Positions 1 through 10,739 of a DNA stretch of 64,000 nucleotides are shown one piece after another. Source of the DNA: Candidula unifasciata. Lineage: Eukaryota > Mollusca > Gastropoda > Stylommatophora > Geomitridae. The stretch lies in the NCBI GenBank assembly GCA_905116865.2, contig CAJHNH020001112.1, positions 1,883,142 to 1,947,141 on the forward strand, given 5' to 3'. A program made the translations under genes and the position numbers. The first letter of the stretch is position 1; each line of letters begins with the position of its first letter. The notes beneath the pieces are model-generated. The model was not told where the DNA came from, ran no database searches, and saw nothing but the letters and a program-made list of their open reading frames with translations.

Positions 1-370
1 CGTTAGGAAGAGAATTCGGAGGTGGGTCACGAAGATGTACGAAGAATCAAATATACAGCTCGACCTGATAGGTGCGTGAAGAATCAAATACAATATGCAT
101 GTCCACCTGAAAGTTTCATAAGTAAGAGAATACAGAGGTGGGTCAGGAAGATGTACGAAGAATCAAACACGGAGGCGAATCTGGTGAATCAAGAAAGAAG
201 CAAATAGCTGGACCTGGTAGATATAGGAAGAATCAAATACAGAGGTGGACCTCGAAGATGATACACGAGGATTTCAAATACAGAGGTGGAACTTTAAGAT
301 ACACGAGGAATTCAAATAAAGAGGTGGAACTTTAGGATACACAAAGAATTAAATACAAATGTGGCACTTT
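1..370. repeat. Degenerate tandem repeat, period about 40 bp
   Basis: Variants of a unit containing GAAGAATCAAATACAGAGG recur about nine times with many substitutions and small indels. Short open frames here are by-products of the repeat. The array runs off the left edge, so its full size is unknown. Confidence 0.7.
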
Positions 371-544
371 CAGATACACGTTTCAAAATGTAATCGTTAA
401 ACTTTCAGTTCGGTTGACTTTGGTTATAAATACAAAACATTTGCAACTATTTATTAAACAAAACGATAAGGCCATTTTTGTTTCAATGTGGGCTTTGTAC
501 ATCCCTAAAATCTAAGTAATACTACACGCACATTTAATTTTTTC

Positions 545-805
545 AGATTTTGAACAACGGATAAACATCATAGCAAACGGGTGTAACCTATAGCCGTTAG
601 GCTACTCTTTTCGATTGACAACAGCCAAGGGATTTTTTTACATGCGCAACATTACACACGGGCGTCTGATCTCACTAATCAGAGACCAGGGGGATTAGTA
701 GAAGTCCAAGTCCATGTGAAAAAATCCCAGCACTTACCGGGAATTGAACCCGGAACCTCTAGCTCTCGAGGCGAACACCATGCCTCGAAACCACGCATTC
801 CCCCC
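545..805 (-). mobile_element. tRNA-derived SINE, family D
   Basis: Read on the minus strand, a tRNA-like head has a box-B-like GGTTCCGGGTTCAATTCCC near 740-765, followed by a body that recurs at 985-1395, 39885-40172 and 49060-49435. The copy is inverted relative to its neighbour at 985. RNA polymerase III origin is inferred from the box and the repeat structure. Confidence 0.7.
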
Positions 806-984
806 GCGCATTTAATTATAGATTAAGAATGCATTCTCATCAAAATATATCTGCATACTTTATGTTTCCCTTGTCGCACAAGAGGGGCATGGGGGTCTTG
901 TCATTCACTCACTGGGAGGGGAGAAGGCATTGGGGTTTGGGGGGGGGGGGGTGAACAGAACTCTTGTCATATACTACCTCGCCT

Positions 985-1395
985 GAAATTATCTCGCCAT
1001 TTAGGGGGTCTACGTGGTCTCGAGACGTGGTGTCTACCTCGAGTGCTAGAGGTTCCGGGTTCAATCCCCGGTAAGGGCTGGGTTTTTTCACGTGGACTTC
1101 TGGTAATTCCCCCGTCTCTGGGTAGTGAAATCAGACGCCTGTGTGCATTGTTGAGCACGTAAAAAATTATCTTGGCAGTGGAAATAGAAAAGAGTAGCCT
1201 AACGGGGCTGCCCGGGAAAAATTTGGAGTTAAAAATCTACCCAAAGTATTTTAGGATCCTCGCTGGTGCTACAGAGCCTGTGCACTGTGCTGAGCTTTTT
1301 CGGACTCAGACTTGAGTTGGAAGAAGAACGAAGCACTTATGGGTTACTACCTGTGTGCCATGGTGTTGATTAGTTGTTCAAACCTCAAACCTCCA
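985..1395 (+). mobile_element. tRNA-derived SINE, family D, near full length
   Basis: A tRNA-like head (box B GGTTCCGGGTTCAATCCCC near 1050) is followed by a body ending in a segment around GGGTTACTACC and GTGCCATGGTGTTGAT. The same 3' segment recurs at 31785-32010, 39885-39960 and 49060-49110. With the copy at 545-805 it forms a head-to-head pair. Confidence 0.75.
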
Positions 1396-1509
1396 TCTCT
1401 GGCCATTTATCCAGCCCTATGTACTTTAAAGCCAATGCATCTTCAGTGTCTTGTATCCAACTTCACCTCAGCCTCTTTTTCCGGAAACAATGCCCTCTAT
1501 CACCGTTCT

Positions 1510-1745
1510 ATTCTGGCCGCCTTAACATGGCCAAAATACCCTAGCTTTCGGGACAGGATGCTGTTTATGAGGCAATTCGACTCGTTGCTCAAATCATGTA
1601 GGATGTCGGCATTCTGTTTCTTCTGCGTCCATTGTATTCTAATAGTTTTTCTGTAGCATTTAAGTTAAGAAGCTTCGATCTGTCTCTTCTGTGATTGTGT
1701 AAGAATACAAGAATTACACCCATAAGTTGCCAAAGGAAAGTAATC
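1510..1745 (-). mobile_element. Non-LTR retrotransposon relic (RT C-terminal region)
   Basis: The sequence is clearly related at nucleotide level to 25620-25850, where the minus strand still reads as the C-terminal part of a LINE reverse transcriptase. This copy has no intact frame and is a dead fragment. Confidence 0.6.
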
Positions 1746-1877
1746 CTTGGATAGGGCAATCCAATCGTGAACAGCATGTGACCTCAAATGCCCGTGTTCA
1801 GTGACCCCACCCTCGTTCCTTGTTTCCACCTCGCTGTCCTGTCCGACACACATAGTTGCTTGTCCTTTATGGTTTTA

Positions 1878-2062
1878 CCTGGCAGTTTTACGTCCAGTAG
1901 TTTGCCATTGTCACTTAACTGTCGACTCTCGATACCAATGTCGAAATCATCGCAAGACGGTCTGCTGTCAAATCACCCGCAGTCGGAATCCAACGGGGTA
2001 CCTCTAAATTATGAAACGCGTTCGCAACCCGCAAGCCACCTGCACAGACGTGTCACACCCTT
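1878..2062 (-). mobile_element. tRNA-derived SINE, family A
   Basis: It shares the block with core TTTACGTCCAGTAGTTTGCC with copies at 10405, 23089, 50660, 59546, 60361 and 63423. On the minus strand the tRNA-like head lies at the right side. It is diverged from the family consensus. Confidence 0.7.
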
Positions 2063-2189
2063 TTCTGTACCTAAAAAGTAGTAAATAAGACAGCAAAAAC
2101 AGTTTAAGAAAACGCTTAATAAATAAGCGGTTCTTTTATTTATCTTCTTCTTTACGTCATCTTTTACCGCTTCAGGTGTCGAGGGAGAT

Positions 2190-2650
2190 ATAAGGTCCTG
2201 CTTCGTTCTTTTCTGGTTGCTTCGACCAAAGACACATCGTGGTACTGTAGAGTTTCTCTGATGTTGTCCTTTCATTTTGCTCTTGGTCTACCTCTTGCTC
2301 TTTGTCCCTCTCCTCTTTTTGTATATGCAGTGTATGGTATAGTAGCAGAAGGCATTCTCTCCAAGTAAACCATTTGATTTGCTGTCTTTCTAAGTAATTT
2401 AGAATTGGTTCTGTGCCGACTTTATCTTGTATGACCTCATTCCTGATTTTATCTCTTCTGGTCCCTCCTACAGTCTTTCTTAGACCCCTATTTCCATGGT
2501 TACTAATTTTGTTTTATGTTTTGTTGAAAGTAACCATGTCTGGCACTGGTAGCATAGGATGGGAATGAATATGTTTTGTATGAGAAGCTTCTATGTGCTA
2601 AATGGGATTTTATTTATCTCCTTATCATATCTTTCATCAGGCGTCAGTGG
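2190..2650 (-). mobile_element. Non-LTR retrotransposon relic (RT tail)
   Basis: Minus-strand translation in interrupted frames gives fragments such as RNEVIQDKVGTEPILNYL and QQIKW. They resemble the post-RT domain of the LINE at 50820-52200, which reads GTEPILNFIGRQQIK. Stops and frameshifts show it is inactive. Confidence 0.6.
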
Positions 2651-3149
2651 GTAGCCCAGATATTACAAACAATAAACTGTTAAAAAATTATTTAGTTAAA
2701 AATAAGATGAAGTAAAATACACTTTGTCATATCATGGCGAGTGCTACCAATTTTACGTTAGGCTTGCTTTAAAAACACCACCATTACCACTTAACAAGCT
2801 TATCGTAAAAGACATCTAATTGAATCGTTGCTAAAATCATATATGTTGTGCCAACAATTCTAAAAAATAAAGAAGAATGAGTTATTTATGATTTAGTTAG
2901 CACAATGTCGCATTTACTTTTTTAGGTTGGGTCCATCTAGAATCGCAAATTAATTACTTTAATGTTTGATAATGCGATAAATAATTACTTTCATTTACGT
3001 GCATGCTTACCTTTGAACACGTAGCCCTCGCTATATTTATCCGTATCGTTTGAAAAGCACTTGCTTCCTTGTTAGGTAGAATAGATGAGATATTTTCAAT
3101 GATGTATGTACAACTTGAAAAAAATTTACTAATCGAAATCCTCCACTGA
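2651..3149. other. AT-rich stretch without recognised feature
   Basis: I see no coding frame with codon-like character, no tRNA-like box and no similarity to repeats elsewhere in the window. Confidence 0.5.
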
Positions 3150-3660
3150 GAGAAAATCATTTACCAGTCGACTAATTCATCAACTGAAATCATTCACCAG
3201 TCAAAGTATTACTGCAGTAGACGTAATTCACTAGTGGAAATCATTTCAACAATCGCAAAGAATCATAGAGAGAAATCATTCACAAATCGAAGAATTCACG
3301 AGTTTAAATTTTTAACCAATCACAGTCAACCACCAATCGAATAACTTACCAACGTAAATCATTCACCAATCGAAATCATTCACCAGTCAAAATATTCATC
3401 AATTGAAATCATTCAACAATTCAAATGCCACCAACTGAAATAATTCAACAAGTCAAGCAATTCTTTAACTGAAATTATTCACCAATTTAAATCATTTACC
3501 ATGTAAAATCATTCACAAATGAAATCATTTATAAATCAAAACAATTCAGCAATTGAAATCATTCGCCAATCGAATAATTTACCAATCGAAATAATTTAGC
3601 AGTGAAAATAGTTCACCTATTTAAACCAGTTAATAAATTACTCATTAGACTATTGGCTAA
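3150..3660. repeat. Degenerate minisatellite, period about 20 bp
   Basis: A diverged unit resembling AAATCATTCACCAATCG repeats about 25 times with frequent substitutions. The high divergence suggests an old array without recent homogenisation. Confidence 0.75.
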
Positions 3661-3889
3661 AAACTGATACTCATTAAAACATACGTGACTTAAATTGGTT
3701 CAAAGAGTTGAGAATCTGCAAGTTCAGATGTTGAAAATGCATCTGGGTGAATTTTAACAATTGCTCTTGGCTGGCAGATCGAGAATTAATAGCGTGGCTA
3801 GAGTTTCGTCTTTTGGCAAGAAGCTCTTGGGCTCTAATCCACATGAAGACGGATTTTTGTCAAACTTGACCTTGGCTCTGAGGTCGACT

Positions 3890-4165
3890 CAGTCTCAAAT
3901 GGGTGCCAGGTAATTTATTGGAAGTAAAGGTGACTGCAATAAGACAAAGAAGGTTGAGATATATTGGACACACTCTGAGACAAAATTGGCAAAGAATTAC
4001 AAAACAGACACTGGAAGGGGAAACATACGGTATGAGAGAGAGAGAGAGAGAGAGCGAAAAAGGGACGTCCAAGGAAAACATTATCACCAGAGGCAAAAAA
4101 TGCTAGGTTGAACTCCATGTCCAAAGCGGAGAAAGTTGCACGAATATTATGATGATGATAGTGAT
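3890..4165 (+). mobile_element. Non-LTR retrotransposon 3' tail
   Basis: The plus-strand frame reads QRRLRYIGHTLRQNWQRI, a form of the conserved post-RT segment of endonuclease-reverse transcriptases (RRL-x-WIGHVLR). A (GA)n run interrupts the frame near 4035 and the segment ends in a GATGATGATAGTGATGATG tail. It is a 5'-truncated dead copy. Confidence 0.65.
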
Positions 4166-4519
4166 GATGCAAGGTGGTCGGCGTGAGGCTAACCACACCA
4201 CCCAGCAAGTGCTGATGACTCTATAAACATCTCTAGCATGATTTTTATGGAAGGGGGCGGGGGTGGGGGGTGAGAAAGGGGGCTAGAGTGAAAGGAGTGG
4301 GTAGGGTGGTTCAAAGGGTTCATTACGTTGACTTTACTTAGCAGATCGACACAGGCTTGACATGGCTAACCCCCCCCCCCCCCCCCCAACCCAAAAAATG
4401 ACATGGAAAGTAAAGCTTGTGGTTATGATATTGGTCATGTCGCCTATTGCGATTCAAATGGTTTATAGAAATATTGTACTACATTCTATTTGACCAACAC
4501 ATCTTGATGTCGGCATCGG

Positions 4520-5110
4520 CTCCTCACTCACACACTCAGTCTCTCACTCACTTACTCACTCACTCACTCACACCTCCGCCTACTCGATCACTCACTCACT
4601 CATTCACTCACTCACTTACTCTAGCTCACGTATTCGCTGGCTTACTCACCCAATCACTCATTTACTCACTCATCCAATCACTCACTCACTCTCACTAACT
4701 CTCTAACTCACGTTTTCGCTCGCTCGCTCACTAACCCAACCACTAACTCACTGACTCACTTGTTCGCTCCCTTCCCTCTCGACTCACTCACTCATTCACT
4801 TACTCATTCACTCATCCAATCACTCACTCACTAACTCACTTATTCAGTTCCTCCCCGTCTCACTAACTTTTTCATTCCCTCACCCAATCACTTACTCACT
4901 CACCCAATCTCTCACTCACTAATTTGATACCTCACTCACACACTTACTCATTCACTTAATCACACAATCATTCACCCATTTACTCACTCATTCACTCATT
5001 CACTCAGTCACTTATTCGCTCGTTCACTCACTCACCTATTCACTCACTCTCTCATCTTCTCACAACTCACTAACTTACTCTCTCACTCACTTACCTATCC
5101 ATTCAATTGT
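4520..5110. repeat. CACT-rich degenerate microsatellite
   Basis: About 590 bp of imperfect (ACTC)n with ATTC and TTACTC variants. A pure (CACT)n tract of the same unit occurs at 49540-49610. Confidence 0.9.
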
Positions 5111-5161
5111 TTACATACAGTAAGTAAACTTACATAACGTTTCCACGTTCCTGGCTGTGGA

Positions 5162-5163
<2 letters not shown>

Positions 5164-5214
<51 letters not shown>
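5164..5214. repeat. (TA)n microsatellite
   Basis: A perfect run of about 25 TA dinucleotides. A second tract of about 32 units lies at 5851-5914. Confidence 0.98.
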
Positions 5215-5218
<4 letters not shown>

Positions 5219-5444
5219 AATTAGGTAGATGATGTCCGGACACGTAATTAACACAGGCAGTGCTTTTCGTGTTGTTTACCACGCTCTGAAGAGGAGACTT
5301 GAGAATCGCGGAGGCTTTAACAATAAAAATCAACAATCCCCTCCTTTGTAAGCAAAGTGAATTTTTTGTAAATTTGTAGTTACCCTGGTAAGTCACGTGA
5401 CTACGGTGAGCTTCTGGCGGCCATTTTTTTTAACGTATCCAGAA

Positions 5445-5655
5445 ACCATGAGTTGTAAACCCTTTGGCTCGGTACTATGGATATCGCAACCCTTCGGCAT
5501 TGATTTCATTATTGGTACCGTTAATCTGGGAGAAATGTGGCTTTTCTCCCTACCCCCGGGAGTGAACCCGGACCACAAGGAGTTCGTCACCCGGCCGCCG
5601 CGAAAGTCAGGTTTAACCAACTTCGCTAGAGAGCCGGGCTCTGGCGGCCATAAAA
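5445..5655 (-). mobile_element. tRNA-derived SINE, family C
   Basis: On the minus strand the head contains TAGCGAAGTTGGTTAAAC (box A) and, after the usual spacing, GGGTTCACTCCCGG (box B). The body ends near CCAAAGGGTTTACAACTCATG. Related copies are at 58455-58655 (minus) and 61457-61660 (plus). The promoter boxes are the best preserved of the SINE families here. Confidence 0.8.
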
Positions 5656-5844
5656 CACACACAATGAATCAAAAGAAACTATTCGCATTTCAGTTGAATT
5701 TATTCAGTTTTGTGCTTTATTTTATGTTGATGTAACTCTGTAGTAACGCAGCTGACAAGATACAGCGAAATATGCATGGCAATAAATTGTGCAATGTATT
5801 GTTTGTGTCCGCATTATTTAAATTCATTGCGGAAAAACATTGTT

Positions 5845-5917
<73 letters not shown>

Positions 5918-6200
5918 TAAATAAAATGCGAATGAATATACACAGTAAAAAATATACAGGTAAATGTGTATGGGAACTATATACGGGTTAATTTACACAG
6001 GTAGTATCATTGTTGTTGCTTATGCAAGAATTGTTCTAGAGATGTTGTGTGTCTGTGTGAGTGTGTTTGTGTGGGTGTTAGTCATACCTAGCTGATGAGC
6101 TGGTACTAAATATTCTTATATCTGAGAATTGCTAAATAAATATAATATGAATTAGACATTAAATATAATTGCGGCGTTTAAAAGGAGTTATGAGATATGA
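5656..6200. other. No gene seen; contains a (TA)n tract
   Basis: This stretch holds the 5851-5914 TA microsatellite and AT-rich unique-looking sequence. No coding or repeat homology was recognised. Confidence 0.5.
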
Positions 6201-6216
6201 ATAATGAGTTGGATTA

Positions 6217-6955
6217 TCTTCACAGCACTCCGGACATATCCATATGTGCTCAGATTCCCCTCTCAACATGTTTATCAGTGTCGTGAGGTTAATAGTGCCA
6301 GTCCTGTGCTGGTTGACAAGATTTCGTTTGCGTCCGGTTTGTTCCTCGTGCTTGGTTGGCTGTGCCGATCTTTTGTCCCATTTCTCGTATTCTTAGCAGT
6401 AATATGGACACTCTGCTTCCATAATCATCGGAACGTCCTATCTCTCTAATGGCATCGACAATGTCAGCGTGAGCGATAGGCCGGCCATCTTAAATAAATG
6501 CGGCATCTGCCAGTCTATCAGCTCTTTCATTACCAACAACACCTGCATACCCTAGGACAAATATGAAGGTAAACGCAAACACAGAAAAGTTTTGCAATGA
6601 CTCAATCCACTGTCTGCGTAACCAGCCTGCCTCGACCCGCCGGATCTTGCTCAATGAGTCACTCAGCACACACACGCGGGAATAGTCCTGTGATTCTAGC
6701 CACGTACAAGTTTGTTTCACTGCCATCACCTCCATCGTTATACTACTGGTAGTCATAGGAAGATGGCACCTCTGGCTTCTTTAACTGTTCTGCATCAAGA
6801 GCGAGCTGTAAATGCCCATGCACTCTTATGTCCTCGTATAACGAACCTGTCTATAAAGATCAGCACATCTGTCTCATCTGACTTGTCACTGACAAGCGCG
6901 TACCTCGGCGTTGACAGCAGCGGATTTCTGCCCCCGACAATTTCCTATTAAACAT
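6217..6955 (-). pseudogene. LINE relic encoding an RNase H domain
   Basis: The minus strand translates to a broken RNase H domain. Around 6760-6490 it reads SITMEVMAV (the catalytic Glu), CVLSDSLS (an Asp) and GNERADRLAD (the last Asp), each aligning with the copy at 13954-15941. The 3' end near 6217 also matches that element's 3' end. Several stops interrupt it, and its upstream side ends abruptly at a possible LTR. Confidence 0.8.
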
Positions 6956-8114
6956 GTGACGAAACGACCTCAGTGTTTTCAGAAGTTAGTACGTCTAAAA
7001 ATTTCTTCTGTTTATAAGAGACAGAGAATTATATTTTCTATCCCTTAAGCCCGAATATTACTTAAAGCACATGAGATTGTAAAATTGTTTCCAGTTCTTA
7101 GTCCAGACAAAGCAGCCAGGCTTTGTTTAATATTATATAACATTCTGATTACCTAATATAGATAGCTGGTCTACCTGGGAAAGTTAAGACATAGTGGCTA
7201 TATGGTTTGATTGTAGAACTGTAGTGTCATATAATTATCTCCTAGCCAGACCTTTAGAAGCAGATAACCCAACTAATTTCCCCCACTGAGATTATCTTCC
7301 TTGAACTGTAGACCAGACCATAGTATCATAAAGGTTACATCATCGGCCCTTTTAACAGATAAGATAAGGGTAATTAACGTTCTCTAGTAGGACTCCAGAC
7401 ATGGCAGGGTCCCTTGGACCATCGTTTTACCCCTTGATCTGCAAGGTACTTCTGGGGCGTGGCTTAGATCTTCTCCGGTAGGACAGGTTAAATACTGGAA
7501 AGGGGACGAGTTTAATTTGGACAATAGATAGGTACTTATACCGCTAGCATTTAAGATTTACTTCATAGTGCTGCCAGCAAGCAACAAACTCAGATCAACA
7601 GTTGAAAGTAATTCTAGCTGTTTGAGTCTTGTTTTCAATTGCTGGAATGTTCCAACTCCCGTCGGGGTGAAGACCAGTCTGCTCTGATAGCAGAACCAGA
7701 GGGTCATGAGCACGAACCTACACTGTGGGAGATCGGCAAACTGGAAACAGGCGGAGAAGGAGGTGGAACCAGCTGAAAAGAAGCTGGAAGAGGTGGAAAA
7801 GCCTGACAGTGCCTCACGGCTGTCAGAGGTTTTATCACTAAGTTACGTCAAAATCGTTTTCGTAAACTTATCACCATCATAACACCACTCTAATTTCAGG
7901 TGCTCAGTTTTCTAGCTGAAGCATCTCATCACTATCATCACTAGCCAGTCACTGTTTGTGTAAACACTGCACACTGGTAAATATCATCTAAATGATTTTT
8001 AGTAAATAAAGCTATGTGTCCTGTTTTATACTACATTGTTTGTTAAATTCCAAGTGTATTCATTCTTACCTGTTTAACTAAACTATTAAATAAAATTGCA
8101 TTTGGTGGGGGCTC
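6956..8114 (+). mobile_element. Possible LTR with primer-binding site
   Basis: The segment begins TGTGACGAAACGACC, a start style seen in Gypsy-like LTRs, where the RNase H relic stops. It contains AATAAA near 8005 and ends in TTGCA at about 8100. After two bases comes TGGTGGGGGCTC, which could pair with a tRNA 3' end terminating in CCA. No second LTR and no gag or pol is recognised in the window, so this rests on termini only. Confidence 0.35.
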
Positions 8115-8690
8115 TTTAATAATTCTTTACCAGGAGGAGGTTTCGGGAAATAGTCACCTGTCCTGTCTTACAATTCATTTCTTGAAGTAATCTAGATCTA
8201 AAACTCCTTTACTTCTCCTTTGAGTACCAAGTGCAGCTGTTGTGTATTTACATGACGAGCTAAATATGGCTGTTTTCTTGGATATCCATGACTTTTTTTG
8301 AGATCAAGCTAGCTCGGATAATAGTCTAGTTTCTCTGGTGGAGGTGAAGTGTTGAGAGGAAACTTCCTACTCATCACAAAAACATCTGTCCACTTCGGGA
8401 GCCGCGACAAAACGTCACGACACAGGAGAATGTGAGATTGGGCGCTTTAGACGATGGTATCCGCTCCTCAACTAAGAATATTTCTATGGCTTTTCAGATC
8501 AAAACACTGATTTTTTCTTTTAACTTTTCTTTTTAACTGGGAGATAACCCACAACTTACACTCGTATGTTACTACAAAGAAGTTCCATGCTCTAAAAATT
8601 TTAACTGTGATACACCTCAATGAAAGTTATATTCACCACTTTGAAAAACTATGCACTACACCCACTGAAAAAAGGATTATAAACATGTAT
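8115..8690. other. No feature recognised
   Basis: No coding frame, tRNA-like box or shared repeat was recognised. If the preceding LTR is real this could be its non-coding leader. If the exon at 8701 is real, the part nearest 8700 is its downstream intron. Confidence 0.4.
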
Positions 8691-8700
8691 AGACACTTAC

Positions 8701-8910
8701 CCTAAAAATTTGAAGCTCGTGAGCATAATATTCATCTTCAATAACATTATAAGGCCGATCCATGTAGGGCCCTAACTCCACATTGCCCATCAGGCGTCGG
8801 GGCGCATAGCTTTTCTCCAAAAACGTGTAGCCACCTTCCTTCCGAGACTGGATGCCAATTTCTGCGTGAACTTCCAGAAACTCTAGATACTCGAAGTTGC
8901 TTTTTCGTCG
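8701..8910 (-). CDS. Unidentified coding exon with a consensus splice donor
   Basis: The minus strand is open for 70 codons in one frame, bounded by an AG (TGTTGCTAAG) and a strong donor AGG|GTAAGT at 8700. A branch-like CTGAC lies about 17 nt before the AG, and an in-frame stop at 8929-8931 limits the frame upstream. Composition is protein-like: it reads NFEYLEFLEVHAEIGIQ, then a Gly-Gly-Tyr-Thr-Phe turn, then RRLMGNVELGPYMDRPYN, and ends HELQIFR. I do not recognise the family. It lies ~12.3 kb downstream of the TULP4 stop on the same strand, so it could belong to the next gene, or be a transposon-derived domain. Phase is 0 at both ends if these borders are right; the acceptor is the weaker border. 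Confidence 0.55.
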
Positions 8911-9009
8911 CTTAGCAACACGTGTCAGTCATTGCAAAAAATCATCGGGAGGGGGGTAAGAGAAATGACAGATTGAATTTGGCTTAAATACCTCATCAAG
9001 CTGTAAAAG

Positions 9010-9488
9010 CGGTTTCTTCTTCTTTTTCTTCTTCTTCTTCTTCTTCCACCTCTTCTTCTTCTTCTTCTTCTTCTTCTTCTTCTTCTTCTTCTTCTTCTTC
9101 TTCTTCTTCTTCTTCTTCTTCTTCTTCTTCTTCTTCTTCTTCTTCTTGTTCTTTTTGTTCTTCTTCTTCTTGTTCTTCTTCTTCTTGTTCTTCTTGTTCT
9201 TCTTCTACTTGTTCTTGTTCTTGTTCTTGTTCTTGTTCTTCTTCTTCTTCTTCTTCTTCTTCTTCTTTTTGTTCTTCTTGTTCTTGTTCTTTTTGTTCTT
9301 CTTCTTTTTCTTCTTCTTCTTTTTCTTCTTCTTGTTCTTGTTCTTCTTGTTCTTTTTCTTCTTGTTGTTCTTCTTGTTGTTGTTCTTCTTCTTCTTGTTC
9401 TTATTCTTGTTCTTCTTGTTCTTCTTGTTCTACTTGTTCTTCTTGTTCTTGTTCTTGTTGTTCTTTTTCTTCTTCTTCTTTTTCTTCT

Positions 9489-9520
<32 letters not shown>

Positions 9521-9586
9521 TTCTTCTTCTTCTTCTTCTTCTTCTTCTTCTTCTTCTTCTTCTTCTTCTTCTTCTTTTCGTTCCTC
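9010..9586. repeat. Long CTT/GAA polypyrimidine-polypurine tract
   Basis: About 575 bp of almost pure pyrimidine on the plus strand, (CTT)n with scattered TTG interruptions in the middle third and pure flanks. Long apparent frames (poly-Phe/Leu on plus, poly-Glu on minus) are artefacts. Such mirror-symmetric tracts can form triplex DNA. It begins 100 bp upstream of the exon at 8701-8910 and reads GAA in that exon's sense strand. Confidence 0.97.
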
Positions 9587-9599
9587 CGAGTGAGGTAAT

Positions 9600-10060
9600 T
9601 GCCTTGTGCCTGTTAACATCAAAGCTGCGATATTTGCACCTTTATCACTTGTGAATGCCTAATGCGTCAGCAGCGACATGGAGAGGATATAACTGCGTAG
9701 ATAGTAGTAGAAGCAGCTGCAGCATCCGTAGTAATAGCAGTTCTAGTAGCAATTGCAAAAGTATTCTTTGTAGCTGTAAAAGTTGTGGTGGGGATGATTA
9801 ATAGTAGTGGTGAGTATAGTAATAGTTCTAGCAGACATAAACCTGTTGTCCAAGGCGATGTTTTCATGTCATTGAAGCTTGATTTCATTCGGGCTAGTAG
9901 TGGTGCTCCTATGATTCGTACCCAGTAATAATCATGTCTTCACCTCCGTCTGCGTATCGACAGAGATGCTGCAAGGACACGCCTAATCGGTTCATTGTGT
10001 GTTCGTCCGCCAATAGTCTGGGTACCCACCTTGAGCATATTTGTTTTCCCAATTTCAATT
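9600..10060. other. No gene recognised
   Basis: Contains GTAGTAG/GCAGCAG-like trinucleotide-rich sequence (9690-9890) and otherwise nothing recognised on either strand. Confidence 0.4.
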
Positions 10061-10064
10061 AATC

Positions 10065-10405
10065 ATGCATTATGTTGTATGCTGAACCATATGAGCACCA
10101 TTTTGCAGCTGCTACAGGGTCAACCGTTACTCGCCTGTCACTTCTAATCATCTCCTCCACTCGCTGCATGGATGCGTCTGTTGCAATGGTGCGCATCCAG
10201 TCAATCACCTCATCTGCTGTTGCCTGTAACTCTTCAGCTATTTGATTTCGATCTCTCCCCCTTCTATATACAAGAACATAATCTGCAAATGTCAATATTC
10301 TGCCAACTCGTAAAAACATTGAATAGTACAGGTGAAATTGTAGATCCTTGTGGTAGTCCTGGAGCTATAATACATGGTTCAGAGGTCCATGAACCCAGCT
10401 GGAGA
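10065..10405 (-). pseudogene. Reverse transcriptase fragment of a LINE
   Basis: Minus-strand reading in adjacent frames gives GLPQGSTISPVLFNVF (RT palm motif), then FADYVLVYRRGRDRNQIAEE, where the usual F/YADD is FADY with a degenerate second Asp. It resembles the RT of the LINE at 13954-15941 (GLPQGSLLSPVLFNVYT, then DDILIYRRGRDRQEIA). It is truncated at both ends and frameshifted. Confidence 0.8.
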
Positions 10406-10537
10406 AGCCGATCGTCCAGAGCAATGGCAAACTACTGGACGTAAATTTGCCTAGAAAAACCACACAACAGCCAGGGGCTGTTGGGGTTGGCTCTGCAACG
10501 TCCTGTAAAGGATACGCAACTAACCTAATAGGCTTTC
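10405..10537 (+). mobile_element. SINE family A, 3' half
   Basis: Contains AATGGCAAACTACTGGACG and the 3' segment ending AAGGATACGCAACTAACCT. It lacks the tRNA-like head and abuts the RT fragment. Confidence 0.8.
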
Positions 10538-10595
10538 ACCGCTTCAAGGTACCATAACCTGTGTGTGGATTATATTTAAAACCACCCTAGGATTT

Positions 10596-10735
10596 CTGAG
10601 CCTCTGTGGTCTAGCGGTTAGACGCTCGCCTGTGGATCTGAAGGACGTCGGTTTGGGTTTTGACGGGTCCGGGCTATTTTTTAAATCTAAAATTCCCGAG
10701 CTCCCGACCTTCCGATCCGCAGAACACGCATTAAA
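10596..10735 (+). mobile_element. tRNA-derived SINE, family B (head)
   Basis: The head has TGTGGTCTAGCGGTTAGACG (box A region) followed by a box-B-like GGTTTGGGTTTTGACGGG. Family B elsewhere carries a long body ending in the motif that reads GGGCATATAGGGCTAG in reverse orientation. The body is missing here. Confidence 0.65.
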
Positions 10736-10739
10736 CAAA

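Noticed and set aside
9146..9622. Long open frames of Phe/Leu (plus) and Glu (minus)
   Set aside because: They are translations of the CTT/GAA tract; no flanking coding sequence or splice support.
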